Assembly (NCBI GenBank): GCA_900544885.1
Contig: UQWU01000004.1
Location: forward strand, 1-63,191
DNA: 63,191 bases
Direction: 5' to 3'
From: an uncultured Phascolarctobacterium sp.
Lineage (GTDB): Bacteria > Bacillota > Negativicutes > Acidaminococcales > Acidaminococcaceae
In this document: piece by piece, positions 33,985-43,760 of the stretch
Layout: each line of letters begins with the position of its first letter
Numbering within the stretch: the first letter of the stretch is position 1
Made by a program: the position numbers and the translations under genes
The notes under the pieces: generated by a model
What the model was told of the DNA's origin: nothing
The model's database searches: none
What the model saw: only the letters and a program-made list of their open reading frames with translations

Positions 33985-35313
33985 TTAATCGTCCTCGTTC
34001 TTGCCGCGGATAATCATTTGAATAGGAGTACCTTCAAAGCCAAATGCTTCACGTAATTTATTTTCTAAATAACGTTGGTAAGAGAAATGCATGATTTCCG
34101 GTTCGTTAACAAACAGAACAAATGTCGGCGGTTTAATTTTAACCTGAGTTGTATAAAGGATTTTCAACCGTTTACCTTTTTCGGTAGGAGGAGGATTGAT
34201 TGCCACAGCGTCTTCAATAACCTGATTCAAAATGCTTGTAGAAATACGCATTGCGTTTTGCTCTGCAACATAACTGATAACCTCAGGCAGACGATGAATA
34301 CGTTGTTTAGTTACAGCAGATACGAAAACGCAGGGAGCATATTGCAAAAATACCAGCTCGTTACGCAATGTTTCTGTATAACGCAAAGTGGAAGAATTGT
34401 CTTTTTCATACAAATCCCATTTATTAACAACTAAAATAATCGCCTTACCAGCTTCATGAGCATAACCTACAATACGTTTATCCTGTTCTGTGACACCTTC
34501 TACAGCATCAAAAACCATCAGTACTACGTCACTGCGGTCAACTGCACGCAATGAACGCATAACGCTATATTTTTCAATCGGTTCGTCAACCTTCGCTTTA
34601 CGGCGCATACCTGCAGTATCTATAAACAGATATTTCTGACCGTTACGTACTACCGGAGTATCGATTGCATCACGGGTAGTGCCGGCAACATCGCTGACAA
34701 TGGAACGTTCCTGACCTACCAACGCATTAAAAATAGAAGATTTACCAACATTAGGACGGCCAATCAACGCAACCTTGATTTCGTCATCGTCATCCATATC
34801 ACCCTGTAAGCTATTGTCAGGGAATTTAGCAACTACTGCATCCAGCAAATCACCTAAGCCTAAATGATTGGCTGCGGATACAGGAATCGGATCACCGATA
34901 CCTAAATTGTAGAATTCAAAGCTGTTCATTTCCTGTTTTGGAGAATCGGCTTTGTTAATAGCTAAAACAATCGGTTTTTTAGATTGACGCAACAGACGTG
35001 CTACATCAGCATCCTCAGTAGTAATACCGCTACGTGCATCACAGACGAATAAAATAACGTCTGCCTCTTTAATAGCGATTTGTGCCTGTTGGCGGATAGA
35101 AACGGCAATAGCATCTGCATTCATGATTTCGATACCACCTGTATCTACCATCATAAATTCGTGATCAAGCCATTCTGCAGTTGCATATAAACGGTCACGG
35201 GTAACGCCCGGAGTATCCTCAACAATAGAAATCCTGCTGTTGGCAAAAATATTGAACAAAGTAGATTTGCCGACATTAGGACGTCCTACTATAGCAACAA
35301 TAGGTTTTCCCAT
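33985..35313 (-). CDS. der: Ribosome-associated GTPase Der (EngA)
   Basis: About 442 residues with two tandem GTPase domains and a C-terminal KH-like domain, required for 50S subunit maturation. Domain 1: GRPNVGKSTLFN, DTPGVTRD, NKAD. Domain 2: GRPNVGKSSIFN, DTAGMRRK, NKWD. ATG 35313 (MGKPIVAIVG) has GGAGG upstream; the six-residue longer version is less likely. The pairing with a DUF512 protein and plsY is a common Firmicutes neighbourhood. Confidence 0.96.
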   Translation of the reverse strand: MGKPIVAIVGRPNVGKSTLFNIFANSRISIVEDTPGVTRDRLYATAEWLDHEFMMVDTGGIEIMNADAIAVSIRQQAQIAIKEADVILFVCDARSGITTEDADVARLLRQSKKPIVLAINKADSPKQEMNSFEFYNLGIGDPIPVSAANHLGLGDLLDAVVAKFPDNSLQGDMDDDDEIKVALIGRPNVGKSSIFNALVGQERSIVSDVAGTTRDAIDTPVVRNGQKYLFIDTAGMRRKAKVDEPIEKYSVMRSLRAVDRSDVVLMVFDAVEGVTEQDKRIVGYAHEAGKAIILVVNKWDLYEKDNSSTLRYTETLRNELVFLQYAPCVFVSAVTKQRIHRLPEVISYVAEQNAMRISTSILNQVIEDAVAINPPPTEKGKRLKILYTTQVKIKPPTFVLFVNEPEIMHFSYQRYLENKLREAFGFEGTPIQMIIRGKNEDD

Positions 35314-35395
35314 AATAATTTCCTCCATCATAATATTTTTTGCGATATTTATCTATCAAAACTTTGTAAAATTTTATAAAAGTAAGGTTTCCTGC

Positions 35396-35905
35396 TTAAT
35401 GGTCAATACCATTTCTGGAAGTAACCCCTTTGTGGAAATAATGCTTTATTTCCTGCATATCAGTAACAAGATCCGCGATTTTAGTAATTTCCTCCGGTGC
35501 TCCCCTGCCGGTCATAATAATTTCAACATTATGCTGATGCTGTTTCAAAAAATCTACTACTTCTTGGGCTGGCAGCATTTTAGTAGCCAACACAATGTTC
35601 AGCTCATCTAAAATATATATATCGGCATCACCTTCAGCAATAGCCATTTTAGCCTGTTCCCAGCCATCACGGCACATTTTTAGGTCTATGGGGTCGGGAT
35701 TGGCAAAATTAACAAAACAATCTCGGCCGACTTGTTTTAAAATAAAGCCTGGTAATAACTGTGCTGCTTTTGCTTCACCATAAGCAGGATCGTCTTTAAG
35801 AAAAGAAAACATTGTTGTTTTCAAACCGTAGCCTGCGCCGCGGAAAGCAACGCCTAAAGCGGCAGTAGTTTTACCTTTACCTGTTCCTGTATATACCTGT
35901 AACAT
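35396..35905 (-). CDS. cobO: Cob(I)yrinic acid a,c-diamide adenosyltransferase
   Basis: A 169-residue CobA/CobO/BtuR-type enzyme that adds the 5'-deoxyadenosyl group to corrinoids. The P-loop GTGKGKTTAALG is at the N-terminus; ILDELNIVLATKMLPAQEVV and MTGRGAPEEI are family motifs. It makes the coenzyme for B12-dependent mutases. Its reaction belongs to corrinoid assembly or salvage; no other cob genes are in the window. It lies 9 bases after the DUF512 gene. Confidence 0.93.
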   Translation of the reverse strand: MLQVYTGTGKGKTTAALGVAFRGAGYGLKTTMFSFLKDDPAYGEAKAAQLLPGFILKQVGRDCFVNFANPDPIDLKMCRDGWEQAKMAIAEGDADIYILDELNIVLATKMLPAQEVVDFLKQHQHNVEIIMTGRGAPEEITKIADLVTDMQEIKHYFHKGVTSRNGIDH

Positions 35906-35914
35906 TATTCCACC

Positions 35915-37198
35915 CTATCTTTCTAACAACATATGCAGCAGCTCTTTAGCCCCTTTAGCTATTTCTACTTTACCTGCATAGCGTTTCTTAAACTGCTCTA
36001 AGGAAACATCGTCTAAGAAAAGATTATCATTGTTCAACACTACAGCCGGCAATACACATCTTGCTTTATCTAACACAGGCAAAATATCTCCGGCAGTCAA
36101 AAGACCGGTAACATTAACCTTGCCACCGAAAAATTGATTCGGCACGGCACTAAATTGATGTTCGGCACTAAATTGTTTATTCAAGTCATCCATCAAAGGC
36201 TTTAAAACTTTATAGGCACCCTCACCGATGGGAACGATAGCAGGAGCCGCAGCTTTAAAGTCATGCATATGGGCTAAGGTTTCCTTCCATTCATCCAAAA
36301 AGCTTCTGGTTAAGCCGATACCATTTTCTAACTGAGGAAATCCATCATACCATTCAGCAGGAGGAACCTCCTTACCTGCCAAAAGATAAAACTCATCGCC
36401 CAGATAGATAAAGGATTTGCCCTTTTCGGCACGACATTTTTTCTGCCAAGCAGTTGCCTGCTCCACAATAGTCAAGGCCTCTTCTTGGGTAAAAGTACGT
36501 AAGGGATGCAGCTGTTCACGGTTTTTAGTCAAGCCAACAGGAACAACAGCCATCGTTAATACGTTAGGATTCAATGCATAAAGATCAGCAAAGGTCTTTG
36601 CTAATACTTCACCGTCATTATAGCCGGGGCAGCAGACAATCTGTGTATGCACCTGAATACCGGCATCAAATAAACGTTGTAATCTATCCATGAGCTCACC
36701 GGCAAAACGATTATTCATCATTTTACAACGCACCGCCGGATCAGTTGCATGTACAGAAACATACAGCGGTGACATATGGGTGCTGATGATACGTTCAAAG
36801 TCTTCGTCCTTCATATTAGTCAAGGTAATAAAATTACCATATAAGAAAGATAAACGATAATCATCATCACGCACATACAGACCCTTGCGCATACCCGGAA
36901 TCATTTGGTCCACAAAGCAGAAAATACATTTATTATAACAGGTTCTTACTCTGTCGAATACAGCTGCTTCAAACTCCAGGCCTAAATCCTCATCAGGATG
37001 CTTATTGATATGCACCATACGATGTGTACCGTCAGCGGACTCCACCTCTAAATCTACTTCATAATCAGAAGTATAAAAGCTTAATTCTATTATATCTTTA
37101 ACCTGTACACCATCCACAGTCAGCAATTTTTCGCCAGCCTTAATGCCTGCACTCTCAGCAAGACTGTTTTTGCGTACGCCACTGATAATTCCTACCAT
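35915..37198 (-). CDS. DUF512 protein: PDZ plus radical SAM-like oxidoreductase
   Basis: A 427-residue conserved protein. A PDZ-like N-terminus (GVRKNSLAESAGIKAGEKLL, ~6-60) is followed by a radical-SAM-like cluster motif CYNKCIFCFVDQM (CxxxCxxC) and a barrel with SVHATDPAVRCKMM, then the DUF512 C-terminus. It is widespread next to der in Clostridia and Negativicutes; the substrate is unknown. The [4Fe-4S] cysteines are intact, so SAM cleavage is likely and would produce 5'-deoxyadenosine, a possible input for the mtn genes elsewhere in the window. Confidence 0.88.
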   Translation of the reverse strand: MVGIISGVRKNSLAESAGIKAGEKLLTVDGVQVKDIIELSFYTSDYEVDLEVESADGTHRMVHINKHPDEDLGLEFEAAVFDRVRTCYNKCIFCFVDQMIPGMRKGLYVRDDDYRLSFLYGNFITLTNMKDEDFERIISTHMSPLYVSVHATDPAVRCKMMNNRFAGELMDRLQRLFDAGIQVHTQIVCCPGYNDGEVLAKTFADLYALNPNVLTMAVVPVGLTKNREQLHPLRTFTQEEALTIVEQATAWQKKCRAEKGKSFIYLGDEFYLLAGKEVPPAEWYDGFPQLENGIGLTRSFLDEWKETLAHMHDFKAAAPAIVPIGEGAYKVLKPLMDDLNKQFSAEHQFSAVPNQFFGGKVNVTGLLTAGDILPVLDKARCVLPAVVLNNDNLFLDDVSLEQFKKRYAGKVEIAKGAKELLHMLLER

Positions 37199-37328
37199 AT
37201 TAGCTCCTTAAACCGTACTATTAATCTTTAATAAACAATTCATCAGTAAATTATATCACATTTGTCCACGAATTACTAGACTTTAAACAATAAGGATATA
37301 TTTAACAAGAAGCAAAATATACACAAAA

Positions 37329-37355
37329 ACACCCCCTGCCTAGAGCAAGAGGTGT
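37329..37355 (-). terminator. Terminator of the ispH/fni unit
   Basis: ACACCTCTTGC / GCAGGGGGTGT stem (two G-U pairs), loop TCTAG, followed by TTTTTGTG on the minus strand. Confidence 0.8.
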
Positions 37356-37365
37356 CCTCAGCATA

Positions 37366-38430
37366 TTAATTTGTACGTCGTTCACGGCATAAGACAGGAA
37401 GATCATAGCCACGGCAATTAACAAAATTAAGTGTTTCGCCATTAATAATCAAGGGAACCTTACGCAGTTGCCTGATTGTACAGCAGCCTGTTAAAAGCAT
37501 ATACGCACGTAATTCTTCCGCAACAGCTTCTAAATAGTCTACAGCTGCATTCACGCCGTCTTCCATGATTTTACGCAAAACGCTGCCGGTAATACCTACA
37601 GCATCGGCACCTAAGGCTAGTGCACGTACAACATCGGCACCATTACGGATACCACCTGAAGCCAGCAACAGATTTTTTGCAGGTACCCATTGCGCATCAA
37701 TCAAGCTCCAACAGGTAGGCACACCCCAGCCTGAAAATTCATCGGTCAGGACTCTGCCTGCACGACGAGCTTCAATCGCAGGGAAATTAGTACCCCCACT
37801 TCCGGCACAGTCAAAACATTGGAAACCACGAGATATTAGCAAACGATATTGCTCCGCAGCAATTCCGCAGCCAGTTTCCTTAATAATAACAGGCACACTT
37901 AAATGCTTATGTATTGCCTCCATATTCGCTAAAAGACCGCTGTAATCTTTGTCGCCCTCGTTCATCCACAATTCTTGTGCCGCATTAAGATGTACTTCTA
38001 AAGCGTCCGCCTGCAACATATCCACAGCTGCTTGAGCCTGCTCCGGCGTAGCTAGGGCACTGATATTGCCGAAAACCAAACCAGCAGGATACTCCTCACG
38101 GATAACACTATAGCTGCCTACACCAGTCCCTTCACGGACTGAACCAAATTGTGAGCCAACGGCGATACCGATACCACATCTAGATGCAGCCTGCACTAAT
38201 TTACGATTTATTTCCGTTACAGCATCTGTCGAGCCGGTAATAGCATCAATGAAAAAAGGCAAACGTAAGTGTTTGCCTAAAATTTCTACAGATAAATCAA
38301 TGTCTGCCGGATTTACTTCCGGCAGACAATTGTGTAGGAAACGAAGATCGTTTAAATGCGTTTGTGCAGGACCATCGCCAAGCTCTAAAGCATACTTAAT
38401 ATGTTCCAGCTTACGTTGTGCACGTTGCAT
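37366..38430 (-). CDS. fni: Type 2 isopentenyl-diphosphate delta-isomerase
   Basis: A 354-residue FMN-dependent IDI-2 that interconverts IPP and DMAPP. The N-terminus RKLEHIKYAL and HNCLPEVNPADIDL, the INAITGS-like IDAITGS, AVGSQFGS, and the FMN phosphate site AGSGGTNFPAIEARR are visible. It lies 15 bases after the ispH-rpsA gene, so the last MEP-pathway step and the isomerase are co-transcribed. The C-terminus (residues ~310-354) is somewhat longer than in many IDI-2 enzymes and carries several cysteines. Confidence 0.92.
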   Translation of the reverse strand: MQRAQRKLEHIKYALELGDGPAQTHLNDLRFLHNCLPEVNPADIDLSVEILGKHLRLPFFIDAITGSTDAVTEINRKLVQAASRCGIGIAVGSQFGSVREGTGVGSYSVIREEYPAGLVFGNISALATPEQAQAAVDMLQADALEVHLNAAQELWMNEGDKDYSGLLANMEAIHKHLSVPVIIKETGCGIAAEQYRLLISRGFQCFDCAGSGGTNFPAIEARRAGRVLTDEFSGWGVPTCWSLIDAQWVPAKNLLLASGGIRNGADVVRALALGADAVGITGSVLRKIMEDGVNAAVDYLEAVAEELRAYMLLTGCCTIRQLRKVPLIINGETLNFVNCRGYDLPVLCRERRTN

Positions 38431-38445
38431 TATTCTCTCTCCAAA

Positions 38446-40518
38446 TTATTTTTCCAGATTTTCCAGTTGTTCGGACAGATCTTGAGTTAAGGAAGAGTTT
38501 TTCTTGCCAATGTAAGAACGGTATTCAGCTTTTTCAGCATCACGTTTTACTTTGGAGATGCTCAGTCCGATTTTTTTGTTATCCAGATCCATTTTAATGA
38601 TTTCTGCTTTAACAACTTGACCGAGTTCCAAAACGTCTTCCGGTTTTTCAATGCGAGTTTGAGCGATTTCGGAGATGTGAACCAAACCTTCAACTTTTTC
38701 GCTCAGTTTAACAATAGCGCCAAATGCCAGGAAACGAACTACTTCAGCTTCAACAATGTCACCAACGTTGAATTGACGAGCTTCTACTTTCCACGGATCT
38801 TCTTGGGTAGCTTTAATGGACAGAGCTACACGGCGGTTTTCGCGGTCGATTTTCTTAACCAGAACGGTTACTTCGTCGCCTTCTTTAGCAACATCTTCAG
38901 CTTTTACATTGCGATCCCAGGACAGTTCGGTGTTGTGAACCAGACCAACCAAGCCTTCGCCAACTTCTACGAACAGACCGAATTCAGCAACTTTAACTAC
39001 TTTGCCAGGCAGTACTTGACCTTCTTCAACAGAGTTGTAAGCAGCTTCTTCTTTAGCAGCACGAGCTTCTTTAGCAGCAGCGATACGAGCTTCTTTAGCT
39101 TCACGCCAAGCTTTAGCTTTAGCTTCTTTTTCAGCTTTCAGCAGGTCACGACGGGAAACAACGATGCGTTTTTTCTCCAGGTCAACTTCGATGATTTCAG
39201 CTTGCAGTTCTTGGCCGATGTACGGAGTGAAGTCTTCTACGCGGTGCAGTTCTACATGAGAAGCAGGCATGAAACCTTCAACGCCTTCAACAGCTACGGA
39301 CAGACCAACAATGTTTCTAGCTTTGTTTTTGATGATGCGCAGAACTTTAACAGTTGCCGGGCGTTTTTCACCTTCAGGCAGTTCAGCAACATTTTTCCAA
39401 GCTGCATCGCGTTCTGCTCTTACTTTGGACAGACGAACGAAATCGCTTTTGGTGCTACCAGGGATAACTTTAGCTTCAACTTCATCGCCAACTTTAATGG
39501 TTTCCATCAGTTCTTCAGCAGAAACAGCCGGGTTCCATTCAGCATAAGTGATTAAGCCATCATGTCTATATCCGAAAGATACATATACACCATCTTTATC
39601 CAATTGAATAACGGTACCGTTAACAATTTTGCCAGGATATACCTCTACCTCCATACTTTCGTTAAGCATTGTTTCAAAATCCATGTTTTCCATTGCTATA
39701 ATAGCCTCCTTAATTAAACAGTCCGGAGTTGATGCCCCAGCTGTGATTCCAATTTTATGGCAATCTCTGAACATATCCCTTTGCAGTTCGTCCGCAGTTT
39801 CGATATGGTATGCCCTAGAACTATTCATTTGCACCAGTTCCAGCAAATGCCTTGTATTTGCACTATTGCGTCCGCCAATGACAATCATGGCATCAGTTTC
39901 CGCCGCCAAATCAACAGCCGCCTTTTGTCGTTGTGCTGTTGCCAAGCAGATAGTGCGCTCTACGCGGTATTCTCCTGGTCGTTGCTTTTTCAGTTCTTTG
40001 AGTATATCTTCGAATTTTTGCAGCTCAAAAGTCGTTTGGATGATTACTCCATAACGCTCCTGCTGCGGAACAGTAGAGATATCTTTTATACATTCGATAC
40101 AGATAGCGTTTTTTCCTGCCCATTTTAAAATACTTTTTATTTCTGGGTGATTTTTTTCTCCGACAACAATCGGAATATAGCCATCTGCCGCTGCCTGAGC
40201 AGCTTTTTTCTGTGCCAAACGCACATTAGGACAGGTTGCGTCAATAATCGGCAAACCCTTTGCTTCTGCTGCAGTGTAAACCTCAGGGCCTACACCGTGA
40301 GAACGGATAATCACCGTTTCACCAGGCAGAAAATCATCTATATTATCTTTGCAGGCAATACCCTGCTTCTCCAAATCACTAATTAACTGCGGATTATGAA
40401 TAAGCGGCCCCAAGGTTGCTGCCTTAAGATGCTCATCCGCGGCCTGCTGTGCTAATTGTACAGCTCTTTTTACACCATAGCAGAAACCACAGTGCTTCGC
40501 CAGTTTAATTTCCATCAT
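38446..40518 (-). CDS. ispH: Fused IspH (HMBPP reductase) and ribosomal protein S1
   Basis: A 690-residue two-part protein. Residues ~1-285 are IspH, which makes IPP and DMAPP from HMBPP: CGFCYGVKRAV, DATCPNVRLAQ and RTICLATAQ carry the three cluster cysteines, and GASTPDCLIKE follows. Residues ~293-690 hold four S1 RNA-binding domains, such as GKIVNGTVIQLDKDGVYVSFG and VLPGKVVKVAEFGLFVEVGEG. An Ala/Lys/Glu-rich helical linker separates domains 2 and 3 (~455-490). The fusion is known from Clostridia and Negativicutes. It overlaps plsC by 4 bases. Confidence 0.95.
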   Translation of the reverse strand: MMEIKLAKHCGFCYGVKRAVQLAQQAADEHLKAATLGPLIHNPQLISDLEKQGIACKDNIDDFLPGETVIIRSHGVGPEVYTAAEAKGLPIIDATCPNVRLAQKKAAQAAADGYIPIVVGEKNHPEIKSILKWAGKNAICIECIKDISTVPQQERYGVIIQTTFELQKFEDILKELKKQRPGEYRVERTICLATAQRQKAAVDLAAETDAMIVIGGRNSANTRHLLELVQMNSSRAYHIETADELQRDMFRDCHKIGITAGASTPDCLIKEAIIAMENMDFETMLNESMEVEVYPGKIVNGTVIQLDKDGVYVSFGYRHDGLITYAEWNPAVSAEELMETIKVGDEVEAKVIPGSTKSDFVRLSKVRAERDAAWKNVAELPEGEKRPATVKVLRIIKNKARNIVGLSVAVEGVEGFMPASHVELHRVEDFTPYIGQELQAEIIEVDLEKKRIVVSRRDLLKAEKEAKAKAWREAKEARIAAAKEARAAKEEAAYNSVEEGQVLPGKVVKVAEFGLFVEVGEGLVGLVHNTELSWDRNVKAEDVAKEGDEVTVLVKKIDRENRRVALSIKATQEDPWKVEARQFNVGDIVEAEVVRFLAFGAIVKLSEKVEGLVHISEIAQTRIEKPEDVLELGQVVKAEIIKMDLDNKKIGLSISKVKRDAEKAEYRSYIGKKNSSLTQDLSEQLENLEK

Positions 40519-41111
40519 ATTTTTTCTCCTGCCTGCAATTTTGCAATATGCTGCATTAATTCGTCAGTCATAGAATGTAAAAATTCTTTGTTGACTACTG
40601 CATCAGCAGGGAAATAAATAGGCTTACCAAAGCGTACTGTAACTTTCGGCCAGATACGTCCATGACGTCTGTAATCAGTACCGATAACGCAGGCAGGAAC
40701 AATAGTTGCCTGTGCCTTGCTAGCCATCATCAGCGCCCCCGGCTCTGCCTTGCCCAGCTTACCTGTTTTACTACGGGTACCTTCGGGGAAAATAGCCAAA
40801 ACCTGATCATGCATCAGAATATCGATACCATGTTTGATTGCGGCACGGTCAGCACCGCCACGACGTACCGGAAATGCACCCAGCAGTCTATAAATATCGC
40901 CTAAGATAGGAACGAACAACTCCTGCTTGGCCATAAAATGAACCTTACGGGTTGCTGCAGTACCCAACACCGGCGGGTCTAACAAGCTTAAATGATTGCT
41001 GGCAATAACCAGCGGACCGTCCTTAGGAATATTTTCTGTACCTTCTACACGCAGACGCAATGTAATGGTAAAAATAATACGCAAAAGACTTTTACACAAT
41101 GCATAAATCAT
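40515..41111 (-). CDS. plsC: 1-acyl-sn-glycerol-3-phosphate acyltransferase
   Basis: A 198-residue LPLAT enzyme that makes phosphatidic acid. The catalytic NHLSLLD (NHxxxxD), the FPEGTRSKTG acceptor motif and the late PACVIG stretch are in standard order. An N-terminal hydrophobic segment attaches it to the membrane. Four-base overlaps (ATGA type) with cmk upstream and ispH downstream show tight coupling. Confidence 0.94.
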   Translation of the reverse strand: MIYALCKSLLRIIFTITLRLRVEGTENIPKDGPLVIASNHLSLLDPPVLGTAATRKVHFMAKQELFVPILGDIYRLLGAFPVRRGGADRAAIKHGIDILMHDQVLAIFPEGTRSKTGKLGKAEPGALMMASKAQATIVPACVIGTDYRRHGRIWPKVTVRFGKPIYFPADAVVNKEFLHSMTDELMQHIAKLQAGEKI

Positions 41112-41776
41112 CCGATACGCTCCTCAACAAGCTGCATAATTTTCTCTACTACCTGTTCGATATTCATATCGGAGGTATCAAGAAGCAGTGCATCATCTGC
41201 CTGACGCAGAGGACTAATAGCACGTTCACTATCCTGCTTATCACGAGCAGCAATATCTTGTTTTAATTGTGTTAACTCTACCTGCTCACCCTTAGCAACT
41301 AATTCCTTGTAGCGACGCATAGCACGTTCTTCTACAGAAGCAGTTAAAAAGATTTTTAATTGAGCATTTGGAAACACTACAGTACCTATATCACGTCCGT
41401 CCATCAGGACACCGCCTGCCTCGCCCATACGACGTTGTTGAGCTACCATAGCTTCGCGTACGGCACCAATAGCGGCAACACGTGATACATTAGCAGTAAC
41501 CTCAACACTGCGAATCGCAGCAGTTACCTCTGTCCCATCAACAAAAACTCTATTGATGTTTGCTTCCGGCTTGAACTCGATAACCATGTCCTGAGCCAGT
41601 TTACTGATGGCAGCTTCATCAAACTCCATACCGGTTTGCAGAAATTTCCATGCTACACTGCGATACATAGCACCTGTATCGATATAAGCATAACCTAATT
41701 TTTCTGCCACCAATTTAGCAATGGTGCTTTTACCGGCACCTGCCGGACCATCAATAGCAACAACAATTTTCTTCAT
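41108..41776 (-). CDS. cmk: Cytidylate kinase
   Basis: A 222-residue kinase that phosphorylates CMP and dCMP. P-loop AIDGPAGAGKSTIAK, YIDTGAMYRSVAW (NMP site), MDGRDIGTVVFPNA and the lid region ERAMRRYKELVAKG are visible. The cmk-plsC-ispH/rpsA order is usual in Clostridia and Negativicutes. Confidence 0.96.
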   Translation of the reverse strand: MKKIVVAIDGPAGAGKSTIAKLVAEKLGYAYIDTGAMYRSVAWKFLQTGMEFDEAAISKLAQDMVIEFKPEANINRVFVDGTEVTAAIRSVEVTANVSRVAAIGAVREAMVAQQRRMGEAGGVLMDGRDIGTVVFPNAQLKIFLTASVEERAMRRYKELVAKGEQVELTQLKQDIAARDKQDSERAISPLRQADDALLLDTSDMNIEQVVEKIMQLVEERIG

Positions 41777-41795
41777 TTAACATAACCACACTTTA

Positions 41796-43031
41796 TTAGA
41801 TATTAGCCGCAGCTAAACCAGCAGCATACCCACTGGAAAACGCAGCCTGTAAATTAAATCCACCTGTATATCCGTCGACGTCCATAACTTCGCCGGCAAA
41901 ATATAAGCCTTCAACCAACTTAGACTCCATCGTCTTTGGGTTGATTTCCTTAACATCCACGCCACCAGAAGTAACAATCGCTTCGGCAATAGGACGGGTA
42001 CCTGTAATCGGCACACAAAAATGCTTTAATGTCTGCAAAAGACGTTGACGCTCTTCGCGGGAAATCTGGTTGACGAATTTTTCTTCGTCCAGATAAGCCA
42101 TATCACAAACTACAGGAATCAATCGCTGTGGCAATAAATCTTTCATGCCGTTTACAAGCTGCTTACGGCTGTACTGCACAAAATCACGCTGAATACGAGC
42201 ATCAAGCTTTTCATTACTCAACGCAGGCTTTAAATCAATGTACAGCTCCACTTCTTTGCCATCAGCTAATGCTTGAGAAGCATTATTACTTAAAGAAAGA
42301 ATAATCGGTCCGGAGACGCCGAAATGCGTAAATAACATTTCGCCAAACTCACTAGCAATTTTTTTGCCGTCAGCAAATAATGTTCCTTGTACATTGCGTA
42401 AAGACAGACCTTGAAGATCATCAACATAAGGATAATCGCTTTCTAAAGGCACCAGTGATGGTTTCAAGGGAATAATCCTATGACCTGCTTTTGCTGCTAA
42501 TTTAGCACCACCGCCGTCACTACCCGTACCAGGATAAGATGCACCGCCTGCGGCCAAAATTACTGCATCAGCAGTATAAGCTCCGCTAATAGTTTTTACA
42601 CCTACTGCCCTGCCATCCTTCAGGAGAATATCAATGACTTTAGTATCAGTCATAATTTTTCCGCCTGCCTGACAGAAAATAGCTATTAGGGTATCTACTA
42701 CATCTTTAGCTTTATCGCTTACAGGAAAAATTCTACCGCCTCGCTCGACCTTAGTCTGCAAACCATTATTTTCCAATAACTCTACTATATCATTATTTGT
42801 GAACCTATGTAAAGCACTATTTAAAAATCTTCCGTTTCCCGGGAGATTTTTCACAAAATCTTCTAATTCACAGGCATTAGTAATATTACAGCGACCTTTG
42901 CCGGTAATTAACATCTTTTTACCTGCTTGACGCATTTTTTCAAAAATAGTTACCTCGGCACCATTTTGTACTGCGGTAATACCTGCTAGAAGTCCGGCAG
43001 CACCACCACCTATAATTGCTATTTTAGTCAT
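41796..43031 (-). CDS. BaiN/YhiN-family FAD-dependent oxidoreductase
   Basis: A 411-residue flavoprotein of the HI0933/YhiN group. FAD-binding IIGGGAAGLLAGITAVQNG opens the protein, KKMLITGKGRCNITNA is the family signature, ILAAGGASYPGTGSDGGG follows, and GLYFAGEVMDVDGYTGGFNLQ closes it. A relative, BaiN, takes part in bile-acid reduction in some clostridia, but this broad family is housekeeping in most genomes and its usual substrate is unknown. It overlaps rluB by 4 bases. Confidence 0.9.
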   Translation of the reverse strand: MTKIAIIGGGAAGLLAGITAVQNGAEVTIFEKMRQAGKKMLITGKGRCNITNACELEDFVKNLPGNGRFLNSALHRFTNNDIVELLENNGLQTKVERGGRIFPVSDKAKDVVDTLIAIFCQAGGKIMTDTKVIDILLKDGRAVGVKTISGAYTADAVILAAGGASYPGTGSDGGGAKLAAKAGHRIIPLKPSLVPLESDYPYVDDLQGLSLRNVQGTLFADGKKIASEFGEMLFTHFGVSGPIILSLSNNASQALADGKEVELYIDLKPALSNEKLDARIQRDFVQYSRKQLVNGMKDLLPQRLIPVVCDMAYLDEEKFVNQISREERQRLLQTLKHFCVPITGTRPIAEAIVTSGGVDVKEINPKTMESKLVEGLYFAGEVMDVDGYTGGFNLQAAFSSGYAAGLAAANI

Positions 43032-43753
43032 AGTTTAGCCGCCTTTTTTAATGCTGCCAATTCGTTATCGCTCAGCTCACGGAATTTACCTCTGCCAAGA
43101 TTACTTAATTGCAGAGGACCCATTTTAATACGCTTCAGGTCACGCACCGGAAAGCCGATCGCGTCACACATGCGACGTACCTGACGGTTACGTCCCTCAT
43201 GAATAGAAATATCAAACAAAGTATAATTCATTTCATGGTCATAGGTTCGCAGATTTACAATAGCAGGAGCTGTCATGCCGTCCTCTAATTTGACACCCAT
43301 ACGCAGCATATCAAATTTTTCATCAGGCACAATGCCCGGAACTTTAACCAAATAAGTTTTATTAATTTCATGACTAGGATGCATCAAGGCCTGTGCCAAA
43401 GCACCGTCATTAGTCAGCAATAAAAGACCCTCTGTATTGTAGTCCAGACGTCCTACAGGGAATACGCGCTCGGAAAGGTTTTGCACAAAATCAGCAATGC
43501 TGCGGCGGTTCTGTGGATCAGACATGGTAGTTACTACTCCACGTGGCTTATAGAACATATAATATACCTTAGCTTCTGCAGCAATAGGATTACCGTCAAC
43601 AGTAATGCGGCATTGAGCGGCATCAAATTTGCTGCCTAACTCTTTAATAATCTTGCCGTTAACACGTACACGGCCAGCAGTAATGATTTTTTCTGCTTCG
43701 CGGCGGGAAGCAACACCGGCTGCCGCCAAAATTTTTTGTAAACGTTCTTCCAT
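43028..43753 (-). CDS. rluB: Ribosomal large-subunit pseudouridine synthase (RluB family)
   Basis: A 241-residue enzyme. The N-terminal S4 RNA-binding domain (RLQKILAAAGVASRREAE) is followed by the RsuA/RluB catalytic core with GRLDYNTEGLLLLTNDG holding the catalytic Asp, and EGRNRQVRRMCDAIGFPV. It modifies 23S rRNA; RluB and RsuA are hard to separate by eye, but the position after scpB matches RluB in Firmicutes. Confidence 0.93.
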   Translation of the reverse strand: MEERLQKILAAAGVASRREAEKIITAGRVRVNGKIIKELGSKFDAAQCRITVDGNPIAAEAKVYYMFYKPRGVVTTMSDPQNRRSIADFVQNLSERVFPVGRLDYNTEGLLLLTNDGALAQALMHPSHEINKTYLVKVPGIVPDEKFDMLRMGVKLEDGMTAPAIVNLRTYDHEMNYTLFDISIHEGRNRQVRRMCDAIGFPVRDLKRIKMGPLQLSNLGRGKFRELSDNELAALKKAAKL

Positions 43754-43760
43754 ATATTTT

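Noticed and set aside
38617..39555. Plus-strand 312-codon frame
   Set aside because: It is the antisense of the S1 domains; its Phe/Ser-rich composition is a shadow of the acidic/lysine codons of rpsA.
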